IMG/VR virus record: IMGVR_UViG_3300028610_001008
Location: 1 to 37,936 of that record
DNA length: 37,936 bases
From: a virus
Reading direction: 5' to 3' (one strand)
In this document: piece by piece, positions 13,869 through 23,989 of the stretch
Layout of the letters: each line of letters opens with the position of its first letter
How positions within the stretch are numbered: the stretch's first letter is position 1
The notes under the pieces: model-generated
Database searches by the model: none
Told to the model about the DNA's origin: nothing
The model's input: the letters and a program-made list of their open reading frames with translations, nothing else
Made by a program: the position numbers and the translations under genes

Positions 13869-16800
13869 CTATTTTATTAAACTCTTCTTTTTATTGTATG
13901 TAACTATCGCTTGATTTGATATTGAAGTTATTTTTTTTTCTTTTATTCTAATCACCCTCTTTTTTCTCTCAACGTTTAAATCTGAATTTTCTATTTTTGT
14001 AATTTCACCGGTTAATTTTGATATAAAACGCCTTATATCGTTAAAATCTTTATATAAAGATAATTCAAGTGCCTTATCCTTCTTAAGACGCGATAAATCT
14101 TTACTTCTATTCTCTCGTTTATATAAAAGTTGGTCATTATGCGCTTGTGTCATATCCCTCATTAAATCATAAAATTGTCTAGTGCTCTTACTTCTCGTCC
14201 CATACGGACTTCTACTAGCAAATCCTCTTATAACTGGTAAATCAGCCGGCTCGACAACTTTTTCTGGTATATTTTCTCCACCAGCCTTCTTAATTGAGTT
14301 CATAAGAAAATCCGTGGATTCCAAAGCGTATTGACCGGACGTACCAGTATATCCTCTAATCAAGTTATCTACCTTAGATGGAGAAACATTAAGAGCTGCC
14401 CCGATCTGCTTTGCAGTTTCACTGGTAAACCGACCAGCTTGTTCTTTAGGAGACAATTTCTGTTTGCTTTCTGAAACAACTGGACGCTCAAGAAAAAAAT
14501 TAAAGTTTGTAATCCATTCAAGAATTGGTAATACAGCTGTTGGAATTAAACTATCTGCTCCTTGTGCTGGTGATAAGGATTCCCATAAACTTTTATGTAT
14601 TTCGTTAAAGGAATCGGGATCTCTTGAATCAATATATTCAAACATTCTTTCTGGAAGAGAACCATATACTTGTCCAAGCCCAAATGGTTTTGGTATCTTC
14701 CACCATATATTATTTGCTTTAAAATTCCAAAATAAATCTTTTTGCCATCTTGGAATCTCCTTATATTCTTTATCATCCCTATTTACTAAATATAGAATAA
14801 GAGAAGGAATCGTTATATACGCAGACGCTTTCATAGCAGTCCCTAGGGGATCTTCTAAATGTATTCTACTTAATTTATCTGCTGCTTGAATCTGTGCGTT
14901 AAGAAATGCTTTTACTGCATTAAAATTGGCTGTTTTTGAACCTTTCCTAGCAAAATCTAAAGTACCTTCCCTACTCTCAAATGCAGCCGCAATATCAGAA
15001 AGACCTTTCCTTTTAGCTGCCTTATAAATTCCTACTCTCGTCGCTTGTTCGAATAGTTGAGAAGCATCTTGCAGACGCGCTATAATATTTAATTTGCTAA
15101 TAGCTTTTTTATTCTGGGATAATTCTTTATATGCCTTATCCAAAGATTGACGATTAACTTGAATAATTCCAGCATAAGCAGCCCCTGATTTTAACCAATC
15201 ATAATATAAATCGGTCTTACCCATAATATCTGAAATTGCGGTAAAAGAATCAATAAATGGACGAAATCCAATATTACTTTGTATTGCTGCTGTAAATTGA
15301 TCTCTAAAAAAATTCCTGGACATAAACTCTGGAGTGATGGTTGCCCCCACTCTCAGAGTTTGCGCTGGAAACGCGAGAATCTTAACTAGAAGGTTGGATG
15401 TCGCTTCTTGCATCCCTGTCATTGCGGTAAATAACTGCGGAGATACTTCCATGAATTTACGTTTACCATCTTCGTAATATTCAATTATGTTACCCTTTAA
15501 AGTTAGGGTTTTTTCTTTCGGGCCCTTCTTACGCCGTATATAATCGGGCAAAAAATCAGCAAGATCAGCAACACTCCGTGCAACACGGTTTCTACTTGCT
15601 GTATCCATGATCCTAATTGTGTTCCTGATAACAGATGTGTAAACATTTTCAATCTCCTTTTCTGACCCTATTATCTTTTTAATAGGGGACTTCGTTCTTT
15701 GAAAACGACCTTTTCCCTTTGGGGAAAACTCAGAAATCAAATCAACTTCCTCCAATACCCTATCAAAAGGTATGTAGTGTTGATTCTTGTTAATTATAGC
15801 ATCATATTCAGACTGTGCAAGGTTTCCTGAAGAAATTAATAGACTAAGAACCCTTTGCTGATATCCATATAATCTAGAAGATACTTCATCAAAAACATGA
15901 ATTTCATCACCGTATTTATCAGTTAATTCAGCAAGGTCAATTACCGATTGTAATTTCTGTTTATCTGTTACCTTTACATCTTCTCTAGGAACCAAATCAT
16001 TGATAAAACGAGTAGCTTTTAAATATTTCTGAAAATCATCAGCCCTAATATTTTTATTCGGCTCGACGACATCTAACTTCACATCCAAAGTATCCAGTAT
16101 TGGTTTCAACCCTTCCCCAGTATCAATAATATTCCCGCTATCATCAATCCTAAAAGTTTTATCTTCCAGTGTTGCTCGGACTTGTTCCGGTAATCCAAGA
16201 TATGAACGAGACAAAAATTGAGGATCTTTTCCTGGCTCTATATCAATACCTTCTTTTCTTGAAACCTTAGATAATTGTTCAATAGGTTCCATTCGATTAA
16301 CAATATTTGTATAAAAATCTTCATAATTACTCTCAAGATCAGAAATCAATGCACTTTGTAATTTGCTTTCAGTCCCATATTGTTCAACAAGAGTCTCCTT
16401 CTCCGTCTGTGTTAAATTATCCAATATCTTATTTGACTCTTCTTTAAGCATACCTCTTTTTTCAAATTGAATATTAAGATTTTGCGCCGCAATACTTGTT
16501 CCACCAAATATAGAAAATACTCCCAATTCAATCAATGCTTGCTCTGTCCCTGGAAATAACGCCTCAAAATATTTATCTACTGTAGGAATATCTCTCTCAT
16601 CTAATCCTGTCATAGTCCTTAGAAGAGCAGCCATACGCTCCTCTCCATATTCTTCAAGAACTCCATTAAACCCAACCTTTGTGTACATATCTTTAACTTT
16701 AAGATCAGGTATAACCTTCTTAAACGCATCAAATGTTTTTTTAGAAAAGCCTTTTGGTAATGCGTTAGCTGCTTTCGAACCAACCCATCCAAAACTCTTA

Positions 16801-17534
16801 TTTAGAAGTTTACCTCCGTATTCCTCTGTCAACATTTCAATATATAAATCTTGCATAGACTTCATTGCCGAAATAGCTGGCTTCTCTGTTGACTCATCAA
16901 GTAATTTAATACCTTTATCCGTTATAGCTAAACCATGATTAACTTGCCTTTCTCCATAACCGGCAACATATCTTTGAGGCATAGCAATCATACGAGTCCC
17001 ACTCGATACAGCTATGCCCACACCAGATGTAACTACTTTTCCGGCAGTACGCTCCGCGACACTACCTAAAGTCTTAACAATAGCCTTCTCAGCTGCTTTC
17101 TTCGTTGCAGAAGCAATTCCGCCTGTTGAAAGGAATTCAAGCACAAACGCGGGCATTTCCGAAGCCATACGATACCCTTTAGCAAATCCTGTAACTCCTC
17201 TTACCCTTTCTTCTTCACGTTCCAAAACATAATTCGATAATTTCTTTTCATCCCGAATTCTATCCTCTGACGCACCATATTCATTCTTACGTAACGCATC
17301 TGCGGTTACGGCTAAATTCGTTAAGCGCGCTGCCTTAACGGGAATCCAAGGAATAAGCTCAGATGTTCTCTGTTTAGCGGTATATTCGAACCAACCCATC
17401 TTTCCCTTAGATTCCCAAGATTTTCGCTGCTCTTCCGTTGAAACCCAAAACCCTTCATCAGATTGTTCTATTGTTCTTGGATTGCTAAGTACATTAACCG
17501 GACTTCTAGATTTCTTTAATACATTGACTGCCAT
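13869..17534 (-). CDS. Large internal virion (ejection) protein with LPD38-like domain
   Basis: 1221 aa, the largest gene, in the place of T7 gp16. The middle-to-C-terminal region (LRVGATITPEFMSRNFFRDQFTAAIQSNIGFRPF ... RVGIYKAAKRKGLSDIAAAFESREGTLDFARKG) matches the LPD38 pattern of large polyvalent phage proteins. The N-terminal 350 residues are helical with hydrophobic stretches. There is no clear transglycosylase motif as in gp16. It is expected to be packed in the head and ejected with the DNA. The C-terminal 100 residues are very basic and helical. Confidence 0.82.
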   Translation of the reverse strand: MAVNVLKKSRSPVNVLSNPRTIEQSDEGFWVSTEEQRKSWESKGKMGWFEYTAKQRTSELIPWIPVKAARLTNLAVTADALRKNEYGASEDRIRDEKKLSNYVLEREEERVRGVTGFAKGYRMASEMPAFVLEFLSTGGIASATKKAAEKAIVKTLGSVAERTAGKVVTSGVGIAVSSGTRMIAMPQRYVAGYGERQVNHGLAITDKGIKLLDESTEKPAISAMKSMQDLYIEMLTEEYGGKLLNKSFGWVGSKAANALPKGFSKKTFDAFKKVIPDLKVKDMYTKVGFNGVLEEYGEERMAALLRTMTGLDERDIPTVDKYFEALFPGTEQALIELGVFSIFGGTSIAAQNLNIQFEKRGMLKEESNKILDNLTQTEKETLVEQYGTESKLQSALISDLESNYEDFYTNIVNRMEPIEQLSKVSRKEGIDIEPGKDPQFLSRSYLGLPEQVRATLEDKTFRIDDSGNIIDTGEGLKPILDTLDVKLDVVEPNKNIRADDFQKYLKATRFINDLVPREDVKVTDKQKLQSVIDLAELTDKYGDEIHVFDEVSSRLYGYQQRVLSLLISSGNLAQSEYDAIINKNQHYIPFDRVLEEVDLISEFSPKGKGRFQRTKSPIKKIIGSEKEIENVYTSVIRNTIRIMDTASRNRVARSVADLADFLPDYIRRKKGPKEKTLTLKGNIIEYYEDGKRKFMEVSPQLFTAMTGMQEATSNLLVKILAFPAQTLRVGATITPEFMSRNFFRDQFTAAIQSNIGFRPFIDSFTAISDIMGKTDLYYDWLKSGAAYAGIIQVNRQSLDKAYKELSQNKKAISKLNIIARLQDASQLFEQATRVGIYKAAKRKGLSDIAAAFESREGTLDFARKGSKTANFNAVKAFLNAQIQAADKLSRIHLEDPLGTAMKASAYITIPSLILYLVNRDDKEYKEIPRWQKDLFWNFKANNIWWKIPKPFGLGQVYGSLPERMFEYIDSRDPDSFNEIHKSLWESLSPAQGADSLIPTAVLPILEWITNFNFFLERPVVSESKQKLSPKEQAGRFTSETAKQIGAALNVSPSKVDNLIRGYTGTSGQYALESTDFLMNSIKKAGGENIPEKVVEPADLPVIRGFASRSPYGTRSKSTRQFYDLMRDMTQAHNDQLLYKRENRSKDLSRLKKDKALELSLYKDFNDIRRFISKLTGEITKIENSDLNVERKKRVIRIKEKKITSISNQAIVTYNKKKSLIK

Positions 17535-19039
17535 TATTTCCCTAAACCTGTTCGTAACTGATTATATACTTCATCAACCGTCATGCCTTCCTGCTGGGCA
17601 GTAAACTCAATATCCTGAACCGTATATCCTGTTACCGATAAAATTTCATCATTCGGAATTGGATCATTCGAATTGACTTTATCGACCATATCTAAAGATT
17701 CTTCTCTAGTGCGAATATTAAGTGAATCCGCAATACCGTTGGCTATTTTAGCTCCCTCTTCAACCGAAACAGTCTTTCCTTCAACCGCATAAAAATATTC
17801 TCTTAACGCTTCATCCCTCATATAACTTGGCATTGTATTTTTAAAAGATTCATCTGCCTGTTTATATTTATCCGAATATAATAAATCAATAGTGGCCTCA
17901 GATTGTTTCTTCTTCGTAGCTGTTGATAATTCTGAACGAAGTTTATCCGATTCATCTATACTCAACAACCCAGAAGCGTTAAGATCGTTAATATGAACTT
18001 TTATATCTTTTAACTTTTTCAAATAATCACGATCCTTCTCAGCAGAATACCCTTTTTCAAATCTCTGATTCGCATCGTAAATCATACGAATAACTCTTGC
18101 CGATTCTTTAGTCGATGTACTTGCATTAATCGCTTTACGACTCTTAATAACTCGTCTAGCTGATATAGCATACTCTTTAGGTATTAAACCAAGATGCTCT
18201 GCCTGGTTAATAGAAAGAGCCTTATTATCATAAGGAACTTTTGGATCATCAAGAATATTATCAATTTCTTGCATTTTCCCGTTTTGCGTACCCAATAAAG
18301 AGATCTCTTTTTCAAGATCAGATCTATCTCCAACATTTTTCATTTCCTTTAATAATTCATCTTTACGATCATCCGGAACATCATACTCATCATTCTTATA
18401 TTTTTCTAAAGCAATATCTCTGTTAATAGAAGCATCATTAACAGCTCGATCGTAATCCCATTCTTGCAATCTTTTATCTTCATTAAAAACATACTCTTCA
18501 TTAACAAAACCTTTTTCGAACATATCCTTAGTAAGATTTCTTTGCTTATTTAAAAAATCAACATTCCCACTTCTAAAAAAATTATCTCTATTAACCTCAT
18601 ATTGTTTTAATGATTCTACTCTCGTATGACTTATCATCTTCTTACGAAACATATCATCAATTTGAGCTTTAGCTGAATTTATATGATGATTAGCTGTAGG
18701 TTTAAATCTATTTTTAGCATTACTATTAGTGAATCCTTCTAAAGAACTATCAAAGACCTTATCTAAATCAGTATGATACTTTTCATAATTATTATAATCT
18801 GTATCTTCTTGCCCTGTTTTTAATATATCAGACGTCTCTTTTTCTAACTTATTCTGATTAGTTAAAGTCTGATCTAAATCCTGAGCATCTTGCCAAGCGG
18901 AAGCAACCCCTCCTATAGCTCTACTAATCTCTTGTAACCCCCGAGCCGATTGACTCGCGGCATTAGGGTCTAGCTGTCTTGATATAGGTTGAGTCGATAA
19001 CCTTCGTCCTGATATCTCTGGTATTGGTAGTCTTGGCAT
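17534..19039 (-). CDS. Internal virion protein, T7 gp15-like position
   Basis: 501 aa. MPRLPIPEISGRRLSTQPISRQLDPNAASQSARGLQEISRAIGGV is the kind of N-terminus found in podovirus inner core proteins of this size. The rest is long charged helices rich in Lys, Asp and Asn, with no enzymatic motif. It overlaps both neighbours by one base. Role inferred from length, helical composition and order (gp14-, gp15-, gp16-like). Confidence 0.78.
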   Translation of the reverse strand: MPRLPIPEISGRRLSTQPISRQLDPNAASQSARGLQEISRAIGGVASAWQDAQDLDQTLTNQNKLEKETSDILKTGQEDTDYNNYEKYHTDLDKVFDSSLEGFTNSNAKNRFKPTANHHINSAKAQIDDMFRKKMISHTRVESLKQYEVNRDNFFRSGNVDFLNKQRNLTKDMFEKGFVNEEYVFNEDKRLQEWDYDRAVNDASINRDIALEKYKNDEYDVPDDRKDELLKEMKNVGDRSDLEKEISLLGTQNGKMQEIDNILDDPKVPYDNKALSINQAEHLGLIPKEYAISARRVIKSRKAINASTSTKESARVIRMIYDANQRFEKGYSAEKDRDYLKKLKDIKVHINDLNASGLLSIDESDKLRSELSTATKKKQSEATIDLLYSDKYKQADESFKNTMPSYMRDEALREYFYAVEGKTVSVEEGAKIANGIADSLNIRTREESLDMVDKVNSNDPIPNDEILSVTGYTVQDIEFTAQQEGMTVDEVYNQLRTGLGK

Positions 19040-19533
19040 TATCCCGCCGCTCCTGTCGTTGCTGACCCTAAAAATCCTGAGGCAAACTTAGAAACTCCTG
19101 TTAAAATAGTAGAAAAAGCTTTACTCTTACCAGCAGCCCTAGCTTGTGCACCTTCAAACCTTGATAAACTAGCGCCTGCAAGAGCGCTTGTTTTTTGGAT
19201 ATCAAAATTAAAGGCGTTAATAGTCTTATCAATCTCGAATTCCGCAACTGTATCACTCAAGACCTCAAGAGGACTACCAGCAAGCGTCCCGCCAAACGCG
19301 CCAGCTTGCGCGCGGATAGTACTCAATCTTCTTCTTTTCTGTTTCTCAGTTTGTGCTAAATCAATCTTCTTAGCACCCTCAATCTGAGCCGCTTGCTGTT
19401 CTTGGATTCTAGCGTTATATTCAAGAGCAGCTTGCCTTGATTTTCCTTCTTGAAGTTGTGCAGAGGCTTGTGAGACTGTTGATAAAACCGACAGAAGAGT
19501 AGATGCACCAGCTATTGCTTGAGAAAAACTCAC
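19039..19533 (-). CDS. Internal virion protein, T7 gp14-like position
   Basis: 164 aa. Hydrophobic small-residue N-terminus (QAIAGASTLLSVLSTVSQASA), a long Ala/Gln helix (RQAALEYNARIQEQQAAQIEGAKK), then RRRLSTIRAQAGAFGGTLAGSPLEVLSD, the pattern of small podovirus ejection proteins. In T7 the equivalent forms the outer-membrane part of the ejection channel. The C-terminus is glycine- and alanine-rich. AAAGGAG lies upstream. Confidence 0.82.
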   Translation of the reverse strand: MSFSQAIAGASTLLSVLSTVSQASAQLQEGKSRQAALEYNARIQEQQAAQIEGAKKIDLAQTEKQKRRRLSTIRAQAGAFGGTLAGSPLEVLSDTVAEFEIDKTINAFNFDIQKTSALAGASLSRFEGAQARAAGKSKAFSTILTGVSKFASGFLGSATTGAAG

Positions 19534-19541
19534 ATTAAACT

Positions 19542-19610
19542 CCTTTATTCATCATACGTTTCAACTAAAGAATTCTAAAAAACCTTTATTTATCATACGT
19601 CTCAACAAAA
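19542..19610 (-). repeat. 28-bp imperfect tandem duplication at a gene end
   Basis: 19583-19610 and 19542-19569 match at 25 of 28 bases, spaced 41 bp. The upstream copy encodes the last residues of tail tubular protein B (FVETYDK, stop). The second copy would read as LVETYDE, stop, and carries the AAAGG that serves the next gene. Confidence 0.85.
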
Positions 19611-21844
19611 TATGATATAGCTATAATATTCATAGGTAACGGGTCGAATTGTTTAAGACTAATCTGTCCATCTGTCCTGGTTGTATCTTCATAAAAATCT
19701 CTTCGATCCCCGGTAAACAAAGGTATTGGATCTCCTAAAACCAAATCAGTAGGTAAAGGAAATATGTCGCGATCTTTCTCGCCATTATTTAAAGTAAGAC
19801 CTAAAGTTTTATATACTCTTATAACAAACTTATTTATTCTCTTAAATCGTCCTTGAGACGTTCCAAAATTGCCGCCTCCTTCTAAAGGAAAAGTCTTAAC
19901 CACGGGTAGGTATTTTAAACCCGAAATGATAATAAAATGGTTTGAAGATAATGTCGCCGCGCCACTTGAAACGACTGCGTCATCTAAGGCTGAACCGTCC
20001 CCTAAAACTCCCATAGTCTTAGCTTCAAGATGTCCTAACCCAGAAATATCTTTTACGGACTTACCCCATAACCCAGCGGAAACGGAGGTAGAGCCAAAGA
20101 ACCTTTCTGGATTAACGTCAACGGTTACAATGGTTGTAGAGGTAAAAGCTGTAATAGTAGCTTCCCCGACGGTATCGCCGTTAGAATTTACTTCTCTTAT
20201 TCTATTCCCAACATCACTCGAAACGAAATAAGGGGCCGAAGCTGTCGCGGTAACCCCGACCCCAGATACCGCACTCAAAGTCAACCCTATTGAATCATTA
20301 GCGGTATTCTGATAAGCGTCATACTTCAACGCGCTATGTAAATAAAACATTCTACTACGATTATCTAAATTATTTAATTCATCAAAAGGACGAGGGTTTT
20401 TAAACACCTCTACATACCTTTTCGTAACGCTATTAATCGTTCTATTAACAATCACATAAACATCATCGAACCGTTGATTTTCTCTAGGGATACTACCGAC
20501 ACTTTCATAATCTCCATCAGTAGTTTGTAGCGTCCATGACGCGACTTGTTGATCTATCTCCCGTGTCATTGTCGCAATGTCGCCGTCATTCAAGACACAC
20601 CAAATAATGTTATCTTCATTCTGCTGTAAAGCCATTCTTCGAATCCCGGTCCCCGTAATGTATTCCGAAAACAAAGTCGGATTCTTAGAATCATAATTAT
20701 CAAACTCGAATATATAATAAAATTCTAATAATTTCCTTCCTGACCGTTGAACATAAAAAGTCCTATTACGGAGTCTTACGGGAAGAATAGGTTCAGATCC
20801 TTCTACAGTACGACTTCTGGCAACGATATTCGATGGAGTCATTGCCTCATTAATTGATCCCGCCCCAAGAGTAAACTCACCTGCCGATGTACCTGCAACT
20901 AATAAAACTTCTGAACTTAACCATAAAATACTATTAAGTTGTCTTGTAGGTAATTCACGTGAAACGGAATCATCGTCATTACTTCCCGGTGTAAAATCAT
21001 CAAATAAAAATGATTTTGAACCCCATACCTTATTCGGCTGGAATGCTGTGCCACCATACCATAAACGGGATTCATGAAATACAATAGATCTTGGAAACCC
21101 CCGCTCATCTGACCATGCCCCTTCGGCCCATTCATCAGTCGCCGCCGCACTACTTAAAATCTCAACAACATCCGCACTGACCTCTGTCGTACTCGTAAAC
21201 CCTGTTATTCTTAAGTACCCTTGAACCGGAGGAGATCCGACTGTACTAGCCATTTTCCATAACGCACCGACATGATTTGCTGTGAATATTGGAGCAGAAG
21301 AGGTTAATGTAACGGAGCCGGTGGTACCTGTAGAAGTTATGGTTGTTGCCGTAATATTGTCATCTAAAAACGGTCCGCCAAAAAAAACTTCTTCTGTTAA
21401 AACAAACGTTGTAGGCGCGGTCCTAGATAATTTCCTCGTTTTAAAATCGGGATGAACTAAATAAGATACATCTTGACTTTGCGCGAATTGTATAGCCTCA
21501 ACTTCTGAGTCGCTATAAGGAGATACCGTCTCGACGGGTACTGAAGCTACCTCTAATCTGCCACCGTCAATATAAAACCTGAAATATAAATCTCCTGCCT
21601 CAATCATATACGTCTGAGTGATTGAAAATACGAATGGAATTAATACACTGGTTTTAGTGCTATCTTTAGTCTCAGCAATAAACTCTGTTCCAGGTGTCCT
21701 TAACGCACCTCCAAAAGGACGGATTAAAACGTTCTCTAATATCTCCGCACCTTTAAAAAAAGGTTCAGTATCAGTCCTTCCTTTCATCCAAGGCGTCAAC
21801 TGACCTTTTGTAAAACTATTTATTATGGGAGCAAAATTAGCCAT
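19586..21844 (-). CDS. Tail tubular protein B (T7 gp12-like nozzle)
   Basis: 752 aa from ATG 21844 (a GTG at 21859 would add 5 residues). The N-terminus MANFAPIINSFTKGQLTPWMKGRTDTEPFFKGAEILENVLIRPFGGALRTPGTEFI is the diagnostic start of podovirus nozzle proteins. The rest is beta-rich, including RGFPRSIVFHESRLWYGGT, common in this family. It forms the tail end to which fibres and core bind. Overlaps the upstream gene by 8 nt. The C-terminal codons were duplicated downstream. Confidence 0.9.
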   Translation of the reverse strand: MANFAPIINSFTKGQLTPWMKGRTDTEPFFKGAEILENVLIRPFGGALRTPGTEFIAETKDSTKTSVLIPFVFSITQTYMIEAGDLYFRFYIDGGRLEVASVPVETVSPYSDSEVEAIQFAQSQDVSYLVHPDFKTRKLSRTAPTTFVLTEEVFFGGPFLDDNITATTITSTGTTGSVTLTSSAPIFTANHVGALWKMASTVGSPPVQGYLRITGFTSTTEVSADVVEILSSAAATDEWAEGAWSDERGFPRSIVFHESRLWYGGTAFQPNKVWGSKSFLFDDFTPGSNDDDSVSRELPTRQLNSILWLSSEVLLVAGTSAGEFTLGAGSINEAMTPSNIVARSRTVEGSEPILPVRLRNRTFYVQRSGRKLLEFYYIFEFDNYDSKNPTLFSEYITGTGIRRMALQQNEDNIIWCVLNDGDIATMTREIDQQVASWTLQTTDGDYESVGSIPRENQRFDDVYVIVNRTINSVTKRYVEVFKNPRPFDELNNLDNRSRMFYLHSALKYDAYQNTANDSIGLTLSAVSGVGVTATASAPYFVSSDVGNRIREVNSNGDTVGEATITAFTSTTIVTVDVNPERFFGSTSVSAGLWGKSVKDISGLGHLEAKTMGVLGDGSALDDAVVSSGAATLSSNHFIIISGLKYLPVVKTFPLEGGGNFGTSQGRFKRINKFVIRVYKTLGLTLNNGEKDRDIFPLPTDLVLGDPIPLFTGDRRDFYEDTTRTDGQISLKQFDPLPMNIIAISYFVETYDK

Positions 21845-22454
21845 AATATCGACCAGCACGAGGGGGAATAGCCCCGAACTTAGCTAATATAAATTTATCT
21901 TGTTTAGGTTGAGTAGTTGATCCTTCTTGAGAATTCGCGCTAATAGCTTTAGGTAATTCTACTTTTTCATAAATCTCTATTCGCTGCGCGTATTCTTTCA
22001 TATCTCTATTAATCTGATAAGCTAACTCAGCAGCTAATCTCGTCGCTAAAGCCTTAATGAATTTAGGGGAATATTGGGAAGGATCTGTATTTAAAAATAT
22101 ATATCTTATTTCTAAAGAACTCATATCCGTTAAAATGAATTTAGAAGTACCTATAACTTCTACTTTCCAAATTAAGTTATCGTCACTAAGATTCAAGATT
22201 CTTATTGCGTCAGATGGATATAAATACGGAATAATCAAGCCGTCAGCCGTCCAGGGAATAGTAACAACCGCTTGCGCTAATACTGATCTTTTTGTAGAGA
22301 AATTCCATTCAGTCTCTTCTAAAACTTCTCTTAATATATCGTCATATACTTCACTAATAGCATCAGATCGAGATGTTTTATCAGAAAAAGAGGTAATCCC
22401 TGATTGTCCTAATAATGAAAGAGCTTTATTAGCAATACTAACTTTACTAGCCAT
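21837..22454 (-). CDS. Tail tubular protein A (T7 gp11-like gatekeeper)
   Basis: 205 aa. VSIANKALSLLGQSGITSFSDKTSRSDAISEVYDDILREVLEETEWNFSTKR is the typical N-terminal pattern of the adaptor between portal and nozzle, and ALATRLAAELAYQINRDMKEY the typical helical core. It is in the expected place just before tail tubular protein B. A terminator-like hairpin precedes it, so it may have a separate mRNA. Confidence 0.9.
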   Translation of the reverse strand: MASKVSIANKALSLLGQSGITSFSDKTSRSDAISEVYDDILREVLEETEWNFSTKRSVLAQAVVTIPWTADGLIIPYLYPSDAIRILNLSDDNLIWKVEVIGTSKFILTDMSSLEIRYIFLNTDPSQYSPKFIKALATRLAAELAYQINRDMKEYAQRIEIYEKVELPKAISANSQEGSTTQPKQDKFILAKFGAIPPRAGRYYG

Positions 22455-22476
22455 TATTTTACTCCTATATTAGCAA

Positions 22477-22509
22477 AAAGGTGCCTGTCTATAATAGACA
22501 AGCACCTTT
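22477..22509 (-). terminator. Strong hairpin terminator inside the late operon
   Basis: Arms AAAGGTGC and GCACCTTT enclose TGTCTA/TAGACA with loop TAA and one mismatch: a 14-bp stem. On the minus strand it is followed by five U. It separates the capsid genes from the tail genes and should lower tail expression relative to capsid. Confidence 0.8.
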
Positions 22510-22538
22510 GCATGAGTAATTAAGAGTAAGGAGAATAA

Positions 22539-22964
22539 TTAAGCGTATTCTACTTTCCACTTCAAAGTACCTGTCATAGCATTAGCTGTCGTTAATAGAA
22601 TGACATCGTCATCAGTAGCCGTACCGATAACATAGTCAAACCCGTCAACTTCATCTGATACTAGACGACCAGCGGTATCTGTCGCCGAAGCAGCTAAATA
22701 ACGTGCTGCCGCAGTCGAATCTCCAAGAGACGCGGTCGTAGAACCACCTAACGCATCAAAATAAAGAACAATCTGCTTGACACGACTGCCAGAAACTAAC
22801 AACCCACTAGGTGTTAACTGAATAGTACTCGCTCCTGCTAAAGCAGCAGCCTCATAAGAATCTGAATAGAACTTAGTCTCACCCGCAAACTCTTGATCTA
22901 CCCAGTTATCTCCAAAGGCGCCAGCTTCGTTTTTTATTACATTAACTCCTTTAACTGCTGCCAT
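22539..22964 (-). CDS. Probable capsid decoration or head fibre protein
   Basis: 141 aa, low complexity in Ala, Thr, Gly and Asp (GASTIQLTPSGLLVSGSRVKQIVLYFDALGGSTTASLGDSTAAARYLAASATD). Beta-rich with no enzyme motif. It follows the major capsid gene at once and precedes a terminator, the usual place of a small decoration protein in podoviruses of this type. The function is inferred from position. Confidence 0.6.
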   Translation of the reverse strand: MAAVKGVNVIKNEAGAFGDNWVDQEFAGETKFYSDSYEAAALAGASTIQLTPSGLLVSGSRVKQIVLYFDALGGSTTASLGDSTAAARYLAASATDTAGRLVSDEVDGFDYVIGTATDDDVILLTTANAMTGTLKWKVEYA

Positions 22965-22995
22965 TATATTCCTCCTTTATAAATAATATTTAATC

Positions 22996-23868
22996 TTAAG
23001 CTGTTTCATCAATATCAACTTGAACAACTCGCTCTTCCTCTAAACGAACTGATCCGTGATTGATTTCATAATATACTTGATGAGAATAGCTGCGATCTGG
23101 TCGTTTATCTACCTCAACATAGGCTTGCTCTAACATCCCATAACAAATCCCGTATTTATGGAACGCGAAACATTTCCTAATATCAGAAGCGATAGATAAT
23201 CGAGTAGACATAATCCAATTAAATCCCATCCACATACCATTAAGAGAACCCGTCATAATGGCTCTTAATGAAGAGAAATCGGAACTTGTTACTTCCGTCT
23301 GACTCAATAAATCATCAATTCCTTTAGGGGAAGTAACGAAAGTACGATCTTCTTTCTCAACATCATTATCATCAAGAATACGGTTTGTTTGTTTAACTTT
23401 TTCAAAAGTTAAACCAGTACCAGCATCAGCAATAATCTGACCGGCCGGTAAAGCAACCGTTGAAGATCCCGTCTCACCAGTATTAGCCAGACCGGTTGCT
23501 TTATCAATAATCTCATCGTCCATAGTACGACCGATAGACTGAGACGCGGCAACTGTCATTTGGGATTTTGGATCACTTAAAACTTGAAGGTCTAAAGAAC
23601 GATCTAAAAGTCGAGCGTCATTCTCGGTCTTAATAAAAGACATACGACGACTTAGATTAGGATCGTTCTCGGGAGTAACCGCATTAGGAGTGGTTTTTGC
23701 TGACATTTCCCACTGGCCAATACGATCTTGGAAGAATGTCTTACCAGAAATCTCGCCACTGGATTTGACATATACATACGGATAAATCTTACTCGTCTTC
23801 TGTTGCGCAAGATGAATGATATTGCGCCCATAAGCTTGTCCTCGTACAGTTAGTATGGTATCTGGCAC
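22996..23868 (-). CDS. Major capsid protein
   Basis: 290 aa from GTG 23868, chosen because AAGGGG lies just before it; the longer reading from 23901 has no ribosome site. The N-terminus PDTILTVRGQAYGRNIIHLAQQKTSKIYPYV and the region RMSFIKTENDARLLDRSLDLQVLSDPKSQM are typical of podovirus HK97-fold capsid proteins. It follows the scaffold gene and a structured 180-nt leader that is the longest gap in the late operon. Confidence 0.87.
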   Translation of the reverse strand: MPDTILTVRGQAYGRNIIHLAQQKTSKIYPYVYVKSSGEISGKTFFQDRIGQWEMSAKTTPNAVTPENDPNLSRRMSFIKTENDARLLDRSLDLQVLSDPKSQMTVAASQSIGRTMDDEIIDKATGLANTGETGSSTVALPAGQIIADAGTGLTFEKVKQTNRILDDNDVEKEDRTFVTSPKGIDDLLSQTEVTSSDFSSLRAIMTGSLNGMWMGFNWIMSTRLSIASDIRKCFAFHKYGICYGMLEQAYVEVDKRPDRSYSHQVYYEINHGSVRLEEERVVQVDIDETA

Positions 23869-23899
23869 TGTAGACCCCTTTCTTAAAAGAACATTTAAC

Positions 23900-23937
23900 A
23901 CTCATTAAACTGAAAAACTTAACCAGTTTTGATGAGT
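23900..23937 (-). promoter_or_regulatory. Hairpin in the capsid gene leader
   Basis: ACTCAT(T)AAACT at 23900-23911 pairs with AGTTT(TG)ATGAGT at 23925-23937. In the mRNA it lies about 30-70 nt before the capsid start codon. Possible mRNA stabiliser or translation control element. Confidence 0.5.
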
Positions 23938-23989
23938 TGTCCTTTCGGGGTCATCGCCACCTATACCAACTTGGCAGGATCTTTATTTA

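Noticed and set aside
13869-17534. Lytic transglycosylase in the large internal protein
   Set aside because: I do not see the expected Glu-Ser and Gly-Leu-Met-Gln type motifs of that fold in the N-terminal region.
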